Source: RGIG464 sp045599585
GTDB lineage: Bacteria > Myxococcota_A > Bradymonadia > UBA4248
Assembly (NCBI GenBank): GCA_045599585.1
Contig: JAZRWH010000145.1
Location: 1-28,143 of the forward strand
DNA: 28,143 nucleotides
Reading direction: 5' to 3'
Below are positions 1 to 6,820 of this stretch, piece by piece. The notes beneath the pieces are model-generated. The model saw nothing but the letters and a program-made list of their open reading frames with translations, was not told the DNA's origin and ran no database searches. The stretch's first letter is position 1. The number at the start of each line of letters is the position of its first letter. Position numbers and translations under genes: made by a program.

Positions 1-76
1 GCATGTTGAAGACGAAGTCAAGTTCGCGCCCGCCGATGAGCGAATTAAATCCATCCCATTTACCTGCATACACCAT
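1..76 (-). CDS. Possible 5' end of a minus-strand gene cut by the left edge (uncertain)
   Basis: Reading leftward from an ATG at 76-74, the frame stays open for 25 codons to the edge and begins MVYAGKWDGFNSLIGG. I do not recognise it. There is no clear ribosome-binding site and the frame is also open upstream through the hairpin repeat at 85-195, so the start is doubtful. The plus strand has competing short open frames, one ending at 112 and one at about 283. It could be noncoding. Confidence 0.2.
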   Translation of the reverse strand, partial: MVYAGKWDGFNSLIGGRELDFVFNM

Positions 77-84
77 GGGTCTGC

Positions 85-195
85 CGCGCGTGCAGCTTGT
101 CTGAACGAAGTGAGTTCTGCACGCGCGACAAAAGAGCGCGGGGATTCCAAAGGGGCGTCCGCGATACGACGCCCCTTTGGGCCGTCCGCAGGACA
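85..195 (+). repeat. Two-hairpin interspersed repeat (family B), copy 1
   Basis: The first stem-loop pairs CGCGCGTGCAG (85-95) with CTGCACGCGCG (117-127). A conserved block GCGCGGGGATTCC (136-148) follows. The second stem-loop has perfect 13-bp arms (147-159 and 168-180), and the copy ends with a GTCCGCAGGACA tail. A second copy with the same order of parts lies on the minus strand at 19936-20027. There is no T-tract, so it is not a standard terminator. Confidence 0.75.
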
Positions 196-240
196 GAATG
201 AGAATAAGAAAAGTCACTGCGCCTTCTCGCTAATGCTCAA

Positions 241-482
241 TACGCCGCACAGCTCTATTTTAAACAAATTTGTAATACATTAATTACTAATATCAATTGT
301 TAAATCAGTTAATTTAACATTTATTTTCACTAACGTGTTTATTATTTTATTGTAATTGACTCTTTGACACACAATGTGATATTATATATATTTAGATTTT
401 TCTTAAATCATTTAATGATTTAAGAAACTGACCAAAATATGTATAATAACATACGCAACTATTCTACATCCCAAGGATTACT
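241..482 (+). promoter_or_regulatory. AT-rich leader of the 483 gene: promoter plus a perfect palindrome at the predicted transcript start
   Basis: A consensus-like sigma-70 promoter is visible: TTGACA at 364-369, a 17-nt spacer, and TATATT at 387-392. Transcription would start near 399. A perfect 14-bp inverted repeat (arms TTTCTTAAATCATT and its complement, one-base loop) occupies 399-427, so it would form a hairpin at the very 5' end of the mRNA or act as an operator at +1. The ribosome-binding site AAGGA lies 7 nt before the ATG at 483. Upstream, 241-360 is simply AT-rich. Confidence 0.6.
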
Positions 483-1598
483 ATGAATAGAATCGCTTTT
501 TTATCCATTTTGACTCTGCTAACACCATTGCTCGCTGCTTGTCATAAAGATCCTCAAATACAGCATCCATCACCTAATACGGATGATACAGTTAACTTAG
601 CAATTAATCCCGAAACATGTATCATTACACACTGTAATCAACACCCTGGCTTCGAAACAAATAAACTTAACTGCGAAACTGACCAAATCATAAAAGCAAA
701 CCTTCGCTTCGGCGATCAAGCTTGGCGCGTCGAAGAAATTACGCGCTTCGGTGAAGATTGCGTCATGGTTGATGATGAAACATCATGCTTCCTCACACAA
801 GCTGATTATGCTCAATATATCAATGCAAACACTCTTGAGTGCAACGTTGACGAAAAATCATGCATTTCAGACCCCATGTCTACTCCAAACTACCATTGCC
901 CAAACTACGACAACGATGAAGGCGATGTGCAAGTCATTACAATCACTAAACTCCCACCAGAAGGCTATTTATTTGATCCGAATACGCCTTCATCTCGCCA
1001 TATCACCCTTACTCTGCAAACTAAAACAGGCAAAGATGTCAAAGATCCAAATATATGGATCTATAATCATGGATTTAATGGCAATGTACGGTTTCCCTAT
1101 ACAACCGAATCGTATCGATTTGACGCAGAGGCTGTTGATACCCAATATGATTACGAATATAACCGTCTCATCCTAACCTCTGAAAATGATACTACCGTTT
1201 TTGACTTTAAAAGTATTCTTAACCAATTTGAACGTATTCCGTTTATCAACTACGCACTTGTCAAAAATGATATCCTTTACGTCCAATTTTCACATAATTC
1301 AAGTGCAGATGTTAATGGCGACACGGCTTTCATCATGGCCCTTGATATCATCAATGGAACCATCTTGTGGCGTAGTCAATCCCTCGCCTGCAATGCTGCC
1401 AACTTCGTAATCATTGATGAAACAATTGTCTGCGGCTACGGTTATACGAAAGAAAATGATTATATTTATACGCTAGATCTTAATACAGGTAGAACCGTTG
1501 ATAAAATTACTACAGATTCTGCACCAGGTTTTATCATGAAGAAAGATAACATGCTTTACATTTCAACATACAACAAAGGTTATATCTATAAATATTAA
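483..1598 (+). CDS. Lipoprotein with Cys-rich N-terminal half and beta-propeller-like C-terminal half
   Basis: The protein has 371 residues. A type II signal peptide ends in LLAAC with the lipidated Cys at position 20. Residues 40-150 are rich in cysteine (for example ITHCNQHPG, EDCVMVDDETSC) and loosely resemble the Cys modules of other lipoproteins in this window. The C-terminal half (about 190-371) has repeated strands typical of PQQ/WD-like propellers: DIINGTILWRSQS, then YIYTLDLNTGRTVDKI, then MLYISTYNKGYIYKY. With only about three blades visible, a complete propeller is unlikely. No catalytic residues are evident. It stands alone behind its own strong promoter, and its codons are more AT-rich than those of genes after 3295. 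An envelope-surface role is inferred; the function is unknown. Confidence 0.8.
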   Translation: MNRIAFLSILTLLTPLLAACHKDPQIQHPSPNTDDTVNLAINPETCIITHCNQHPGFETNKLNCETDQIIKANLRFGDQAWRVEEITRFGEDCVMVDDETSCFLTQADYAQYINANTLECNVDEKSCISDPMSTPNYHCPNYDNDEGDVQVITITKLPPEGYLFDPNTPSSRHITLTLQTKTGKDVKDPNIWIYNHGFNGNVRFPYTTESYRFDAEAVDTQYDYEYNRLILTSENDTTVFDFKSILNQFERIPFINYALVKNDILYVQFSHNSSADVNGDTAFIMALDIINGTILWRSQSLACNAANFVIIDETIVCGYGYTKENDYIYTLDLNTGRTVDKITTDSAPGFIMKKDNMLYISTYNKGYIYKY

Positions 1599-1620
1599 TT
1601 TAAGTATTACTTAAATTAAT
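1594..1620 (+). repeat. Perfect AT-rich inverted repeat over the stop codon of the 483 gene
   Basis: Arms of 12 bp (ATTAATTTAAGT and its complement) are separated by ATT. The stop codon at 1596-1598 lies inside the left arm. No T-tract follows, so it is a poor intrinsic terminator but could stabilise the 3' end. Its core ATTTAAG/CTTAAAT is shared with the palindrome at 399-427, so the gene is bracketed by two related palindromes. Confidence 0.6.
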
Positions 1621-1697
1621 AAACACTTCTAATGAATGCTCATGCGCTATTGCTTACTCAACAGCTCAATACGATTTAAACAAACAGGAATTGTTTC

Positions 1698-2396
1698 ATG
1701 AATATACCTAAATCATACTTCTTATTACTGCTTCTTCTATTACTCAATGCCTGTTCCTCTGTACAAGTCTCATTTGCCGGTTCTTCCACGCCCGACGAAG
1801 ATATCGTTGAAGAAGAAAAAGAAATTGTTGGACTCGATCTTGATCTTGACTACCCGGTATTCGAAATCGAAAAAATCGACGCAGCTGTGACTCAATATAT
1901 CAATCATATTGAATCTGAAACTGCACCAACATTGTTTGAAATGTACAAAGAAGCTAAGAGCTATAACCCCGAGCAACAGCCTTATGCATTAAAACTGCGT
2001 TATGAGATCATGCGCGCAGATACGAACGCCATTGATTTCATCTTTACCCAAACAGTATCCACTGGCGGCTCTCATGATCAAATCACAATTAAAACTTTTA
2101 GGTTTGATCCTCAAAACGGCGAAGAAATTGCCCCGCTCGATGTCGTTGATTCTGACCATACGTATGCCCTTGAGACACTTTCTGCGTCTTGTAAAACTCA
2201 ACTCATGGATAAACTACTTCGTACGGATCAACCCAATAGCGATACTGACAGAATTACAGCGCACACGCTTCCTGTCGAAGATAATTTCAAGCACGTAGTT
2301 CGTTCAACAAAAGGTATCATCGTATATTTTGAACCTGACACCGTTGCGCCAACAGCCTTAGGCATTCAAAGCGTATCTATCCCTTCTGTCCCTTAA
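1698..2396 (+). CDS. DUF3298 / RsiV-like lipoprotein
   Basis: The protein has 232 residues. A leucine-run signal peptide ends in LLNAC with the lipid Cys at 19, followed by an acidic linker (about 32-50). Residues 53-232 match the layout of DUF4163/DUF3298 proteins: a YPVFEIEKIDAAVTQYI start, a central FTQTVSTGGSHDQITIKTF strand pair, a GEEIAPLDV turn, and a C-terminal GIIVYFEPDTVAPTALG motif close to the family's VYF.PYQVAPYA.G signature. In Bacillus this fold is the sensor part of the anti-sigma factor RsiV and binds lysozyme. Here there is no anti-sigma domain or sigma factor nearby, so only a periplasmic ligand-binding role can be proposed. The start is supported by CAGGAA upstream. A hairpin plus T-tract follows at 2436. 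Confidence 0.8.
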   Translation: MNIPKSYFLLLLLLLLNACSSVQVSFAGSSTPDEDIVEEEKEIVGLDLDLDYPVFEIEKIDAAVTQYINHIESETAPTLFEMYKEAKSYNPEQQPYALKLRYEIMRADTNAIDFIFTQTVSTGGSHDQITIKTFRFDPQNGEEIAPLDVVDSDHTYALETLSASCKTQLMDKLLRTDQPNSDTDRITAHTLPVEDNFKHVVRSTKGIIVYFEPDTVAPTALGIQSVSIPSVP

Positions 2397-2435
2397 AATA
2401 CTTAGTACACTTCCATCTAGCACGCACAATAGATG

Positions 2436-2468
2436 TGATCGTCATGACTTCATTCTACGATCATTTTT
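2436..2468 (+). terminator. Rho-independent terminator after the 1698 gene
   Basis: TGATCGT (2436-2442) pairs with ACGATCA (2457-2463) across a 14-nt loop and is followed by TTTTTAT. It sits 40 nt after the stop codon at 2396. Confidence 0.6.
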
Positions 2469-2570
2469 ATTAATAACATCAAGGTCTCATAAATACTTCA
2501 CGCAACCTTACAATAGCTTCCACCTTCTTTTTACACAAGCAACAAAAAATAAAAAAAATGCATCTAAAAG

Positions 2571-2610
2571 CGTAACGAAATCATTTTCGATGGCAATACT
2601 GTACTGAGGA
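2571..2610 (+). promoter_or_regulatory. Conserved 40-nt leader block C, copy 1
   Basis: The block starts CGTAACGAAATCATTTT and continues through GATGGCAATACTGTACTGA. It aligns with 23674-23714 at about 34 of 40 positions plus one inserted base. Both copies follow A-rich tracts and precede a strong ribosome-binding site and ATG, here 50 nt downstream. The GGCA.TACTGTA.TGA part is an imperfect inverted repeat in this copy and a perfect one in the other. It could be a promoter with an A-tract UP element, a regulator site or a short leader RNA. Confidence 0.55.
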
Positions 2611-2660
2611 AAACACGGTTGTTTGTCCTCTGTCACACTTTAAGCCAAAGGAGGTTTTAG

Positions 2661-2741
2661 ATGCAAATTAATTGCTTTAACGTTGTTCACAGTCGAAGCC
2701 CACCTCATTCATGCGTATCCCGTCCAGTATTTATATGTTGA
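2661..2741 (+). CDS. Possible 26-residue peptide or decayed gene start
   Basis: An ATG at 2661 lies 7 nt after AAAGGAGG, one of the strongest ribosome-binding sites in the window, and starts a 26-codon frame beginning MQINCFNVVHSRS. It sits 50 nt downstream of conserved block C, whose other copy precedes a real secreted protein. I see no signal peptide or known family. It may be a leader peptide, a small protein, or the remnant of a gene whose body has been lost. Confidence 0.3.
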   Translation: MQINCFNVVHSRSPPHSCVSRPVFIC

Positions 2742-3061
2742 CGAACATATAGTTACTGCGATGCAGTTTGCTCAAGCGAATTCCTGCGTAACTAGCTCGC
2801 AATCCGTACGCAGAGAATTTTTGTGGAGTTTTCTGGTTTGGCCACGAAATTTTTTTGATAGAGCTTATCAAAAAAATGCTCAGGCGAAGCTGTCGGAGGC
2901 GTCTGTCCGGCGGTGGGTCTGAGTGACAAACTGGCGGTAGGTGGAAGGCGGGGGCGGGGCCCATGATTTGGGCCCAAACTGCAGCCTATACCAAACGCTG
3001 CTCATATACAATTCACGGAAATCATTACATATCAACGAAATGCGAAGTTTGACAGTATAAT

Positions 3062-3103
3062 TCATTCACACACTATCCAAACATCCCCTTTAGAAATTAA
3101 CAT
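3062..3103 (-). CDS. Possible 13-residue micro-ORF with strong ribosome-binding site
   Basis: On the minus strand GGAGGAG lies 3 nt before an ATG that encodes MLISKGDVWIVCE and a stop. The stop overlaps by ATGA the start of a 61-codon frame (2880-3065) beginning MNYTVKLRISLICND, which then runs into the GC-rich island. The arrangement looks like translational coupling, but neither peptide is recognisable and both could be chance. Confidence 0.2.
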   Translation of the reverse strand: MLISKGDVWIVCE

Positions 3104-3150
3104 AAACTCCTCCGAATCAATCAATGATGTAACCCGTCCCCCAAATCAGT

Positions 3151-3237
3151 GTCGCGCGTATTGAAGGCGCACAGCGCCTGAAAAGCGCGACTGCCTGGTC
3201 GTATTGTGCTCGGCAACGCCGAGCACAAAGACCGGGC
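3151..3237 (+). repeat. REP-like bulged-G hairpin pair
   Basis: Two adjacent stem-loops share the family design. In 3151-3191, arms GTCGCGC/GCGCGAC enclose an unpaired G and TATT. In 3193-3237, arms GCCTGGTC/GACCGGGC (one mismatch) enclose an unpaired G and TATTGTGCTCGGC paired to GCCGAGCACAA. Both are in plus orientation. They lie just beyond the terminator of the minus-strand gene ending at 3295. Confidence 0.7.
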
Positions 3238-3242
3238 AAAAC

Positions 3243-3270
3243 AAAAAAAAGGCGCCCAAACAAGGGCGCC
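3243..3270 (-). terminator. Rho-independent terminator of the nucleoside kinase fusion gene
   Basis: Read on the minus strand, GGCGCCC and GGGCGCC form a 7-bp GC stem with a 6-nt loop, followed by eight T residues. It starts 25 nt after the stop codon at 3295. Confidence 0.85.
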
Positions 3271-3294
3271 TAAATCGGCAATTTGCGCAGTTAT

Positions 3295-5391
3295 TTAGTA
3301 AGTGAAACTCGAACCACCGATAAATTCACGAAGGATAGAAGTAGGCGGAATAAACTCGGGATAAATCGAGACAATTTTATCGATTAGACGACGCAGCCTA
3401 AAGGCAATCGGTTGAGCAGGACTATTTTCTGGTACTTCGAGAAGGTAGCGCTCTGCGTATACTTTGAGAACTGCAAGTTCATAAACGAGAGATGTGTTGA
3501 AAACTGCATCCGCAAGGTGCTGATAAGGGAAGATGTGTTTAATTTCGCCGCGTCTAACAGAAGGCCACCGTAATATATTGGATTCGGCTGTAATGCAACG
3601 CGTGTGACGATCGCGTACAATTCGACGAATCAGGCGAATGTCTGAAGCGCTAACACGGTTAACATTGTCAAGAGGGAGGCTCGTCATCGGATTGACGAAG
3701 ACGCGGAAAAGACCGTCGTTTTGGTCTATCGGCATACGCGGATTGAGGCCATGGATGCCTTCAAGAAGCAGCACGTCTTTAGGACCAAGTTGGAATTCGG
3801 GACCACCTTGGGGATCACTCAAACCTGTTTGGAAATTATAGTGCGCCGTTTTTACACGCTCACCATGACAAAGGGCTTTGAGATGCTCACCAAGAAGCGG
3901 AATATTGAGTGCTTCAAAAGCTTCAAAGTCAAACTCGCCGTTTTCATCACGAACTGTTTTTTCGCGATCAACATAATAATCATCAAGCGATATGCACTTC
4001 GGATTAAAGCCATTCACCTGAAGCTGAATCGAAAGACGTTTGAGGAAAGTCGTTTTGCCTGAGGACGAAGGACCTGCAATACAAATGACCTTAACTGGAG
4101 GCTGATGATTAAGGATTTGATCCGCAATCTGACTAATGCGCTTTTCGTGGAAGCCTTCCGATACACGAATAAGCTGATCGACGCCGCCAGACACAGAAAT
4201 ATCGTTAAACGCACCAACACTGGTCAACCCAAGTCCACGAAGCCAAGTATCATGCTGTTTTACAAGTGCACCGTAGTCGCGCTGAACGGGCGTATTTGCT
4301 TGCGAACGCGCATCCCGAATGTCGTGGAAGAGAAGCAACTCGTTGTTTTCACTGGCTGCTTTGATGCGAAATGATTTGAGCACAGAGGCACTCGCGACAA
4401 GCGGAACAATCTCCATTGCATAAACTTCACCGCAAGAAACGAGCGCAACCGAAGAGCTACGATACTTTTTGAGAAGACGAATAGCATCCGTCCAACCTTG
4501 TTCCTCAAAACGGGCTCGCGCTTCATCAATCGAACAATAATCGCGTCTAAAAACGACGTCTGCTGCAACAAGTTTTTGCATCTCTGCATCGATCTTTTCT
4601 GCAAGCTCGTTCAGATTGTGGTCTTGAGCATCAATGAGTTCAAGAATGTAGGCAAAACCAACACTCGGACCGACGCGCAATTTAAGCTTGGGATCGACGC
4701 GATGTGCTGCTTCAAGGGCTAGCAACACAAGGCTCTGTCGATAGATCATTCGACCCTCTAGCCCTTCTGGCGTAAGCGGAACAACTTTGCCTGAAGTATA
4801 AAGCGGGCGATTGAGCGAAATATTCTTATTGTTATAGAGTGCAGAAATAACAGGCATACCGTTGATTTCTGCAGGAAGAATTGACGTAAGCGGCGTGCCA
4901 ATGCGAACGGCCTGATCTTCGCCATTGTAATTGACGGTTATCGTCGAACGCATATTTTGAGAAGGTGCACTGTAAACGCTCAGTAATACTTGAGATAGAT
5001 TCTCAAGATTTGCATCAAGTTGTCTAGGCAAAGCTCGCATGAGGCGAATCATGAAGTCTGGATCTTCTCGAATAATCGATTTGAATTTTTCGTCATCAAT
5101 TACACCTATCTCAGCATCAGAATTGACGATCATGGTGATGCGACTGTTCATCCATCCCCAAATGCCCCAGTCGCCAAAAGCCTCTCCAGGTGCTACGCGG
5201 CCGATCTCCATAGATTCGCGCATAGCAGAAATTTCACCCGAAAGAAGAACGCAAAAGCCATCTTTTGCAGGCACTGCATCATCTTTCTGGAGATGCACTA
5301 CGCGTAGAGAATCCGCAAGGCGAACGATATCCTGTTCACTCAAATGCGCGAACATTCCGTTTGATAGGCACTGTTTAACGTTAATCGTCAT
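3295..5391 (-). CDS. cNMP-binding-domain / TGS / uridine kinase-like fusion protein
   Basis: The protein has 698 residues in three parts. Residues 1-125 resemble a cyclic-nucleotide-binding fold, with APGEAFGDWGIWGWMNSR (67-84) in the phosphate-binding-cassette position, a conserved Arg84, but Asp where the usual FGE Glu sits. Residues 148-400 resemble the TGS and second additional domains of threonyl-tRNA synthetase (YRQSLVLLALEAAHR, then VGPSVGFAYILEL). Residues 430-698 form a uridine kinase/phosphoribulokinase-type P-loop domain: Walker A GPSSSGKTT (440-448), SLDDYYVD (468-475) and LEGIHGLNP (543-551). TGS-uridine kinase proteins of about 550 residues are known; the N-terminal cNMP domain is extra. 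Phosphorylation of a nucleoside under allosteric control is inferred; the substrate is unproven. Start: AAGGAG 7 nt before the ATG. It lies 126 nt downstream of the zinc-ribbon gene and has its own terminator. Confidence 0.88.
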   Translation of the reverse strand: MTINVKQCLSNGMFAHLSEQDIVRLADSLRVVHLQKDDAVPAKDGFCVLLSGEISAMRESMEIGRVAPGEAFGDWGIWGWMNSRITMIVNSDAEIGVIDDEKFKSIIREDPDFMIRLMRALPRQLDANLENLSQVLLSVYSAPSQNMRSTITVNYNGEDQAVRIGTPLTSILPAEINGMPVISALYNNKNISLNRPLYTSGKVVPLTPEGLEGRMIYRQSLVLLALEAAHRVDPKLKLRVGPSVGFAYILELIDAQDHNLNELAEKIDAEMQKLVAADVVFRRDYCSIDEARARFEEQGWTDAIRLLKKYRSSSVALVSCGEVYAMEIVPLVASASVLKSFRIKAASENNELLLFHDIRDARSQANTPVQRDYGALVKQHDTWLRGLGLTSVGAFNDISVSGGVDQLIRVSEGFHEKRISQIADQILNHQPPVKVICIAGPSSSGKTTFLKRLSIQLQVNGFNPKCISLDDYYVDREKTVRDENGEFDFEAFEALNIPLLGEHLKALCHGERVKTAHYNFQTGLSDPQGGPEFQLGPKDVLLLEGIHGLNPRMPIDQNDGLFRVFVNPMTSLPLDNVNRVSASDIRLIRRIVRDRHTRCITAESNILRWPSVRRGEIKHIFPYQHLADAVFNTSLVYELAVLKVYAERYLLEVPENSPAQPIAFRLRRLIDKIVSIYPEFIPPTSILREFIGGSSFTY

Positions 5392-5517
5392 TCCTATACT
5401 CCTTTAATAAGGCACAAAAGACCGTCAAAACGATCTGAGAGGAAAAAGCCATCCATGGCAAAATTAAATAGAATTCCTTTACACGATTGCATGCATTGAG
5501 CTCGGATGCCCAAACAC

Positions 5518-6648
5518 TTATGGATTCTCTTTGAGTTTTTTAACTTCAGCCTCAAGTGCGTCCGCTTTGTCTCCTTGGCGAAGCCCTCGGTAAGTCTTGA
5601 TCAGCAGTTCTTTTGCTTCGATGTTCTCAGGATACTCTTTAGTAATCCCAATGAGAATCGTTTGCGCAACAGGCCAATCCTTCTTTTTGACATGCTCACG
5701 CGCTTTGGAAAGGAGTTTTTCGATTTTTTCGTCGATCAGTTTTTGAGCTTCTTCTTTATCGATACTGTTGGCAGTCGAATCAACAACAGGCTCTGTTGGT
5801 TTTGCTTCGGCAGGTGCAGCTGCAGCTACTGCTCCTGCGGCTTCTTGAACAGCGTTATTCTCCTCAAGCGCCTCGTCCGGAACGATCGTCTCGACGCCAT
5901 CAATGTACTCTATATGACTACCCGCTGGAACTGCAGGCTTCGATGACGGAAATAGATTCACTACGCCAAAGTAGTTCAGACTAAACAAAATAGCAATGGT
6001 ACATAGAATAACTACTATCATCGCCATGATGCCATTCTTAGTATCGCGTTTTTTTCTGTTTTGTTCAGAACGGGCTTTGGCAACGTTTTTCATGGTGTTT
6101 TTAGAAACGTTTACAATCCCAAAATCGTTTGTCTGCGGAGGTACGGGCTGCTGAACAACCGGTGCCGCTTTAGCTGCAGCTTCATTCGCTGTGGTCGCTG
6201 GTGCTTCACCTGCTTTAGGCGTGCGAGGTACATCGCCAAGCGGAAAAAACCTCGTTATGAGCTCGGTCGTCAATACTTCGGAATAATCACCAAGCTCTTT
6301 CCAATCGTCATCCCCTTTGGCAACTTTGACATCTTCAACTGAAGTTCGGCCTTTTAACCAATCCTGAAGAGATACAAGCGTATGGAACGTATACGTCAAC
6401 CCAGCCTGACGAATCTTCCACGTGATCTCGTCTTTATTCTCCTGGGCATTCTGATCTGCTGCTGGCTCGCTCTGCTGCGCCGCAGCATTGTTCACTTTTT
6501 CACTCGCGGCCTTCTCTGCTGACTCTCCGCCAAGCCTTACAATCATTATATGCTGGCAATTCTGACATTTCATTCGAGCTCCCTGGGGAGGAAGCTTAGC
6601 CTCATTGACCTGGTAGCTTTTTCCGCATTTATCACACGTAACGAGCAT
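5518..6648 (-). CDS. MJ0042-type zinc-ribbon, GYF-like, single-TM, TPR membrane protein
   Basis: The protein has 376 residues. An N-terminal zinc ribbon has CDKC (5-8) and CQNC (28-31), as in the MJ0042 family common in deltaproteobacteria. Residues 75-137 (ITWKIRQAG to FFPLGD, with WLKGR and DDWKELGDY) resemble the GYF-like module often joined to such ribbons. An Ala/Pro linker and a basic stretch precede one transmembrane helix (about 207-226). The C-terminal part holds an acidic Ala/Pro/Glu region and a TPR-like helical end (about 300-373: AREHVKKKDWPVAQTILIG, then ENIEAKELLIKTYRG). Topology is probably cytoplasmic ribbon and periplasmic TPR. A scaffold or signalling role is inferred from the family. 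The start follows GAGG 8 nt upstream. No terminator is seen after it. Confidence 0.8.
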   Translation of the reverse strand: MLVTCDKCGKSYQVNEAKLPPQGARMKCQNCQHIMIVRLGGESAEKAASEKVNNAAAQQSEPAADQNAQENKDEITWKIRQAGLTYTFHTLVSLQDWLKGRTSVEDVKVAKGDDDWKELGDYSEVLTTELITRFFPLGDVPRTPKAGEAPATTANEAAAKAAPVVQQPVPPQTNDFGIVNVSKNTMKNVAKARSEQNRKKRDTKNGIMAMIVVILCTIAILFSLNYFGVVNLFPSSKPAVPAGSHIEYIDGVETIVPDEALEENNAVQEAAGAVAAAAPAEAKPTEPVVDSTANSIDKEEAQKLIDEKIEKLLSKAREHVKKKDWPVAQTILIGITKEYPENIEAKELLIKTYRGLRQGDKADALEAEVKKLKENP

Positions 6649-6820
6649 CTTAAAACCTCACAATCTTTGAAATCACTCATAAGCCGCTGCGTTCAACGGT
6701 ACAAGACGGCTACTTTCACTTATGACATAAAAAAAGCTTAATGGCACTTATTTAGAAACGTTTGCACAAAATAGATTTGATTGTCCCCAAATGCCTTAGA
6801 CATTCTTCACAAACGCATTG

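Larger units (their letters stand above)
2397..3294. other. Long gene-poor stretch: conserved leader block, tiny ORFs, hairpins and a GC-rich island
   Basis: No ordinary gene is convincing in these roughly 900 bases. In order they contain: a terminator (2436); an A-rich tract with conserved block C (2571-2610); a 26-codon ORF with a strong ribosome-binding site (2661); a perfect inverted repeat TTTTTTGATA/TATCAAAAAA (about 2850-2875); a GC-rich island (about 2886-2975) containing the palindrome GGGCCCATGATTTGGGCCC; two minus-strand micro-ORFs (3062-3103 and 2880-3065); two REP-like hairpins (3151-3237); and the terminator of the 3295 gene. The open frame at 2683-2922 has no recognisable domain and runs through the hairpin and the island, so I treat it as chance. 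Confidence 0.55.

Noticed and set aside
2683..2922. A 79-codon plus-strand open frame with a TTG start
   Set aside because: No ribosome-binding site or recognised domain; it runs through a perfect inverted repeat and into the GC-rich island.
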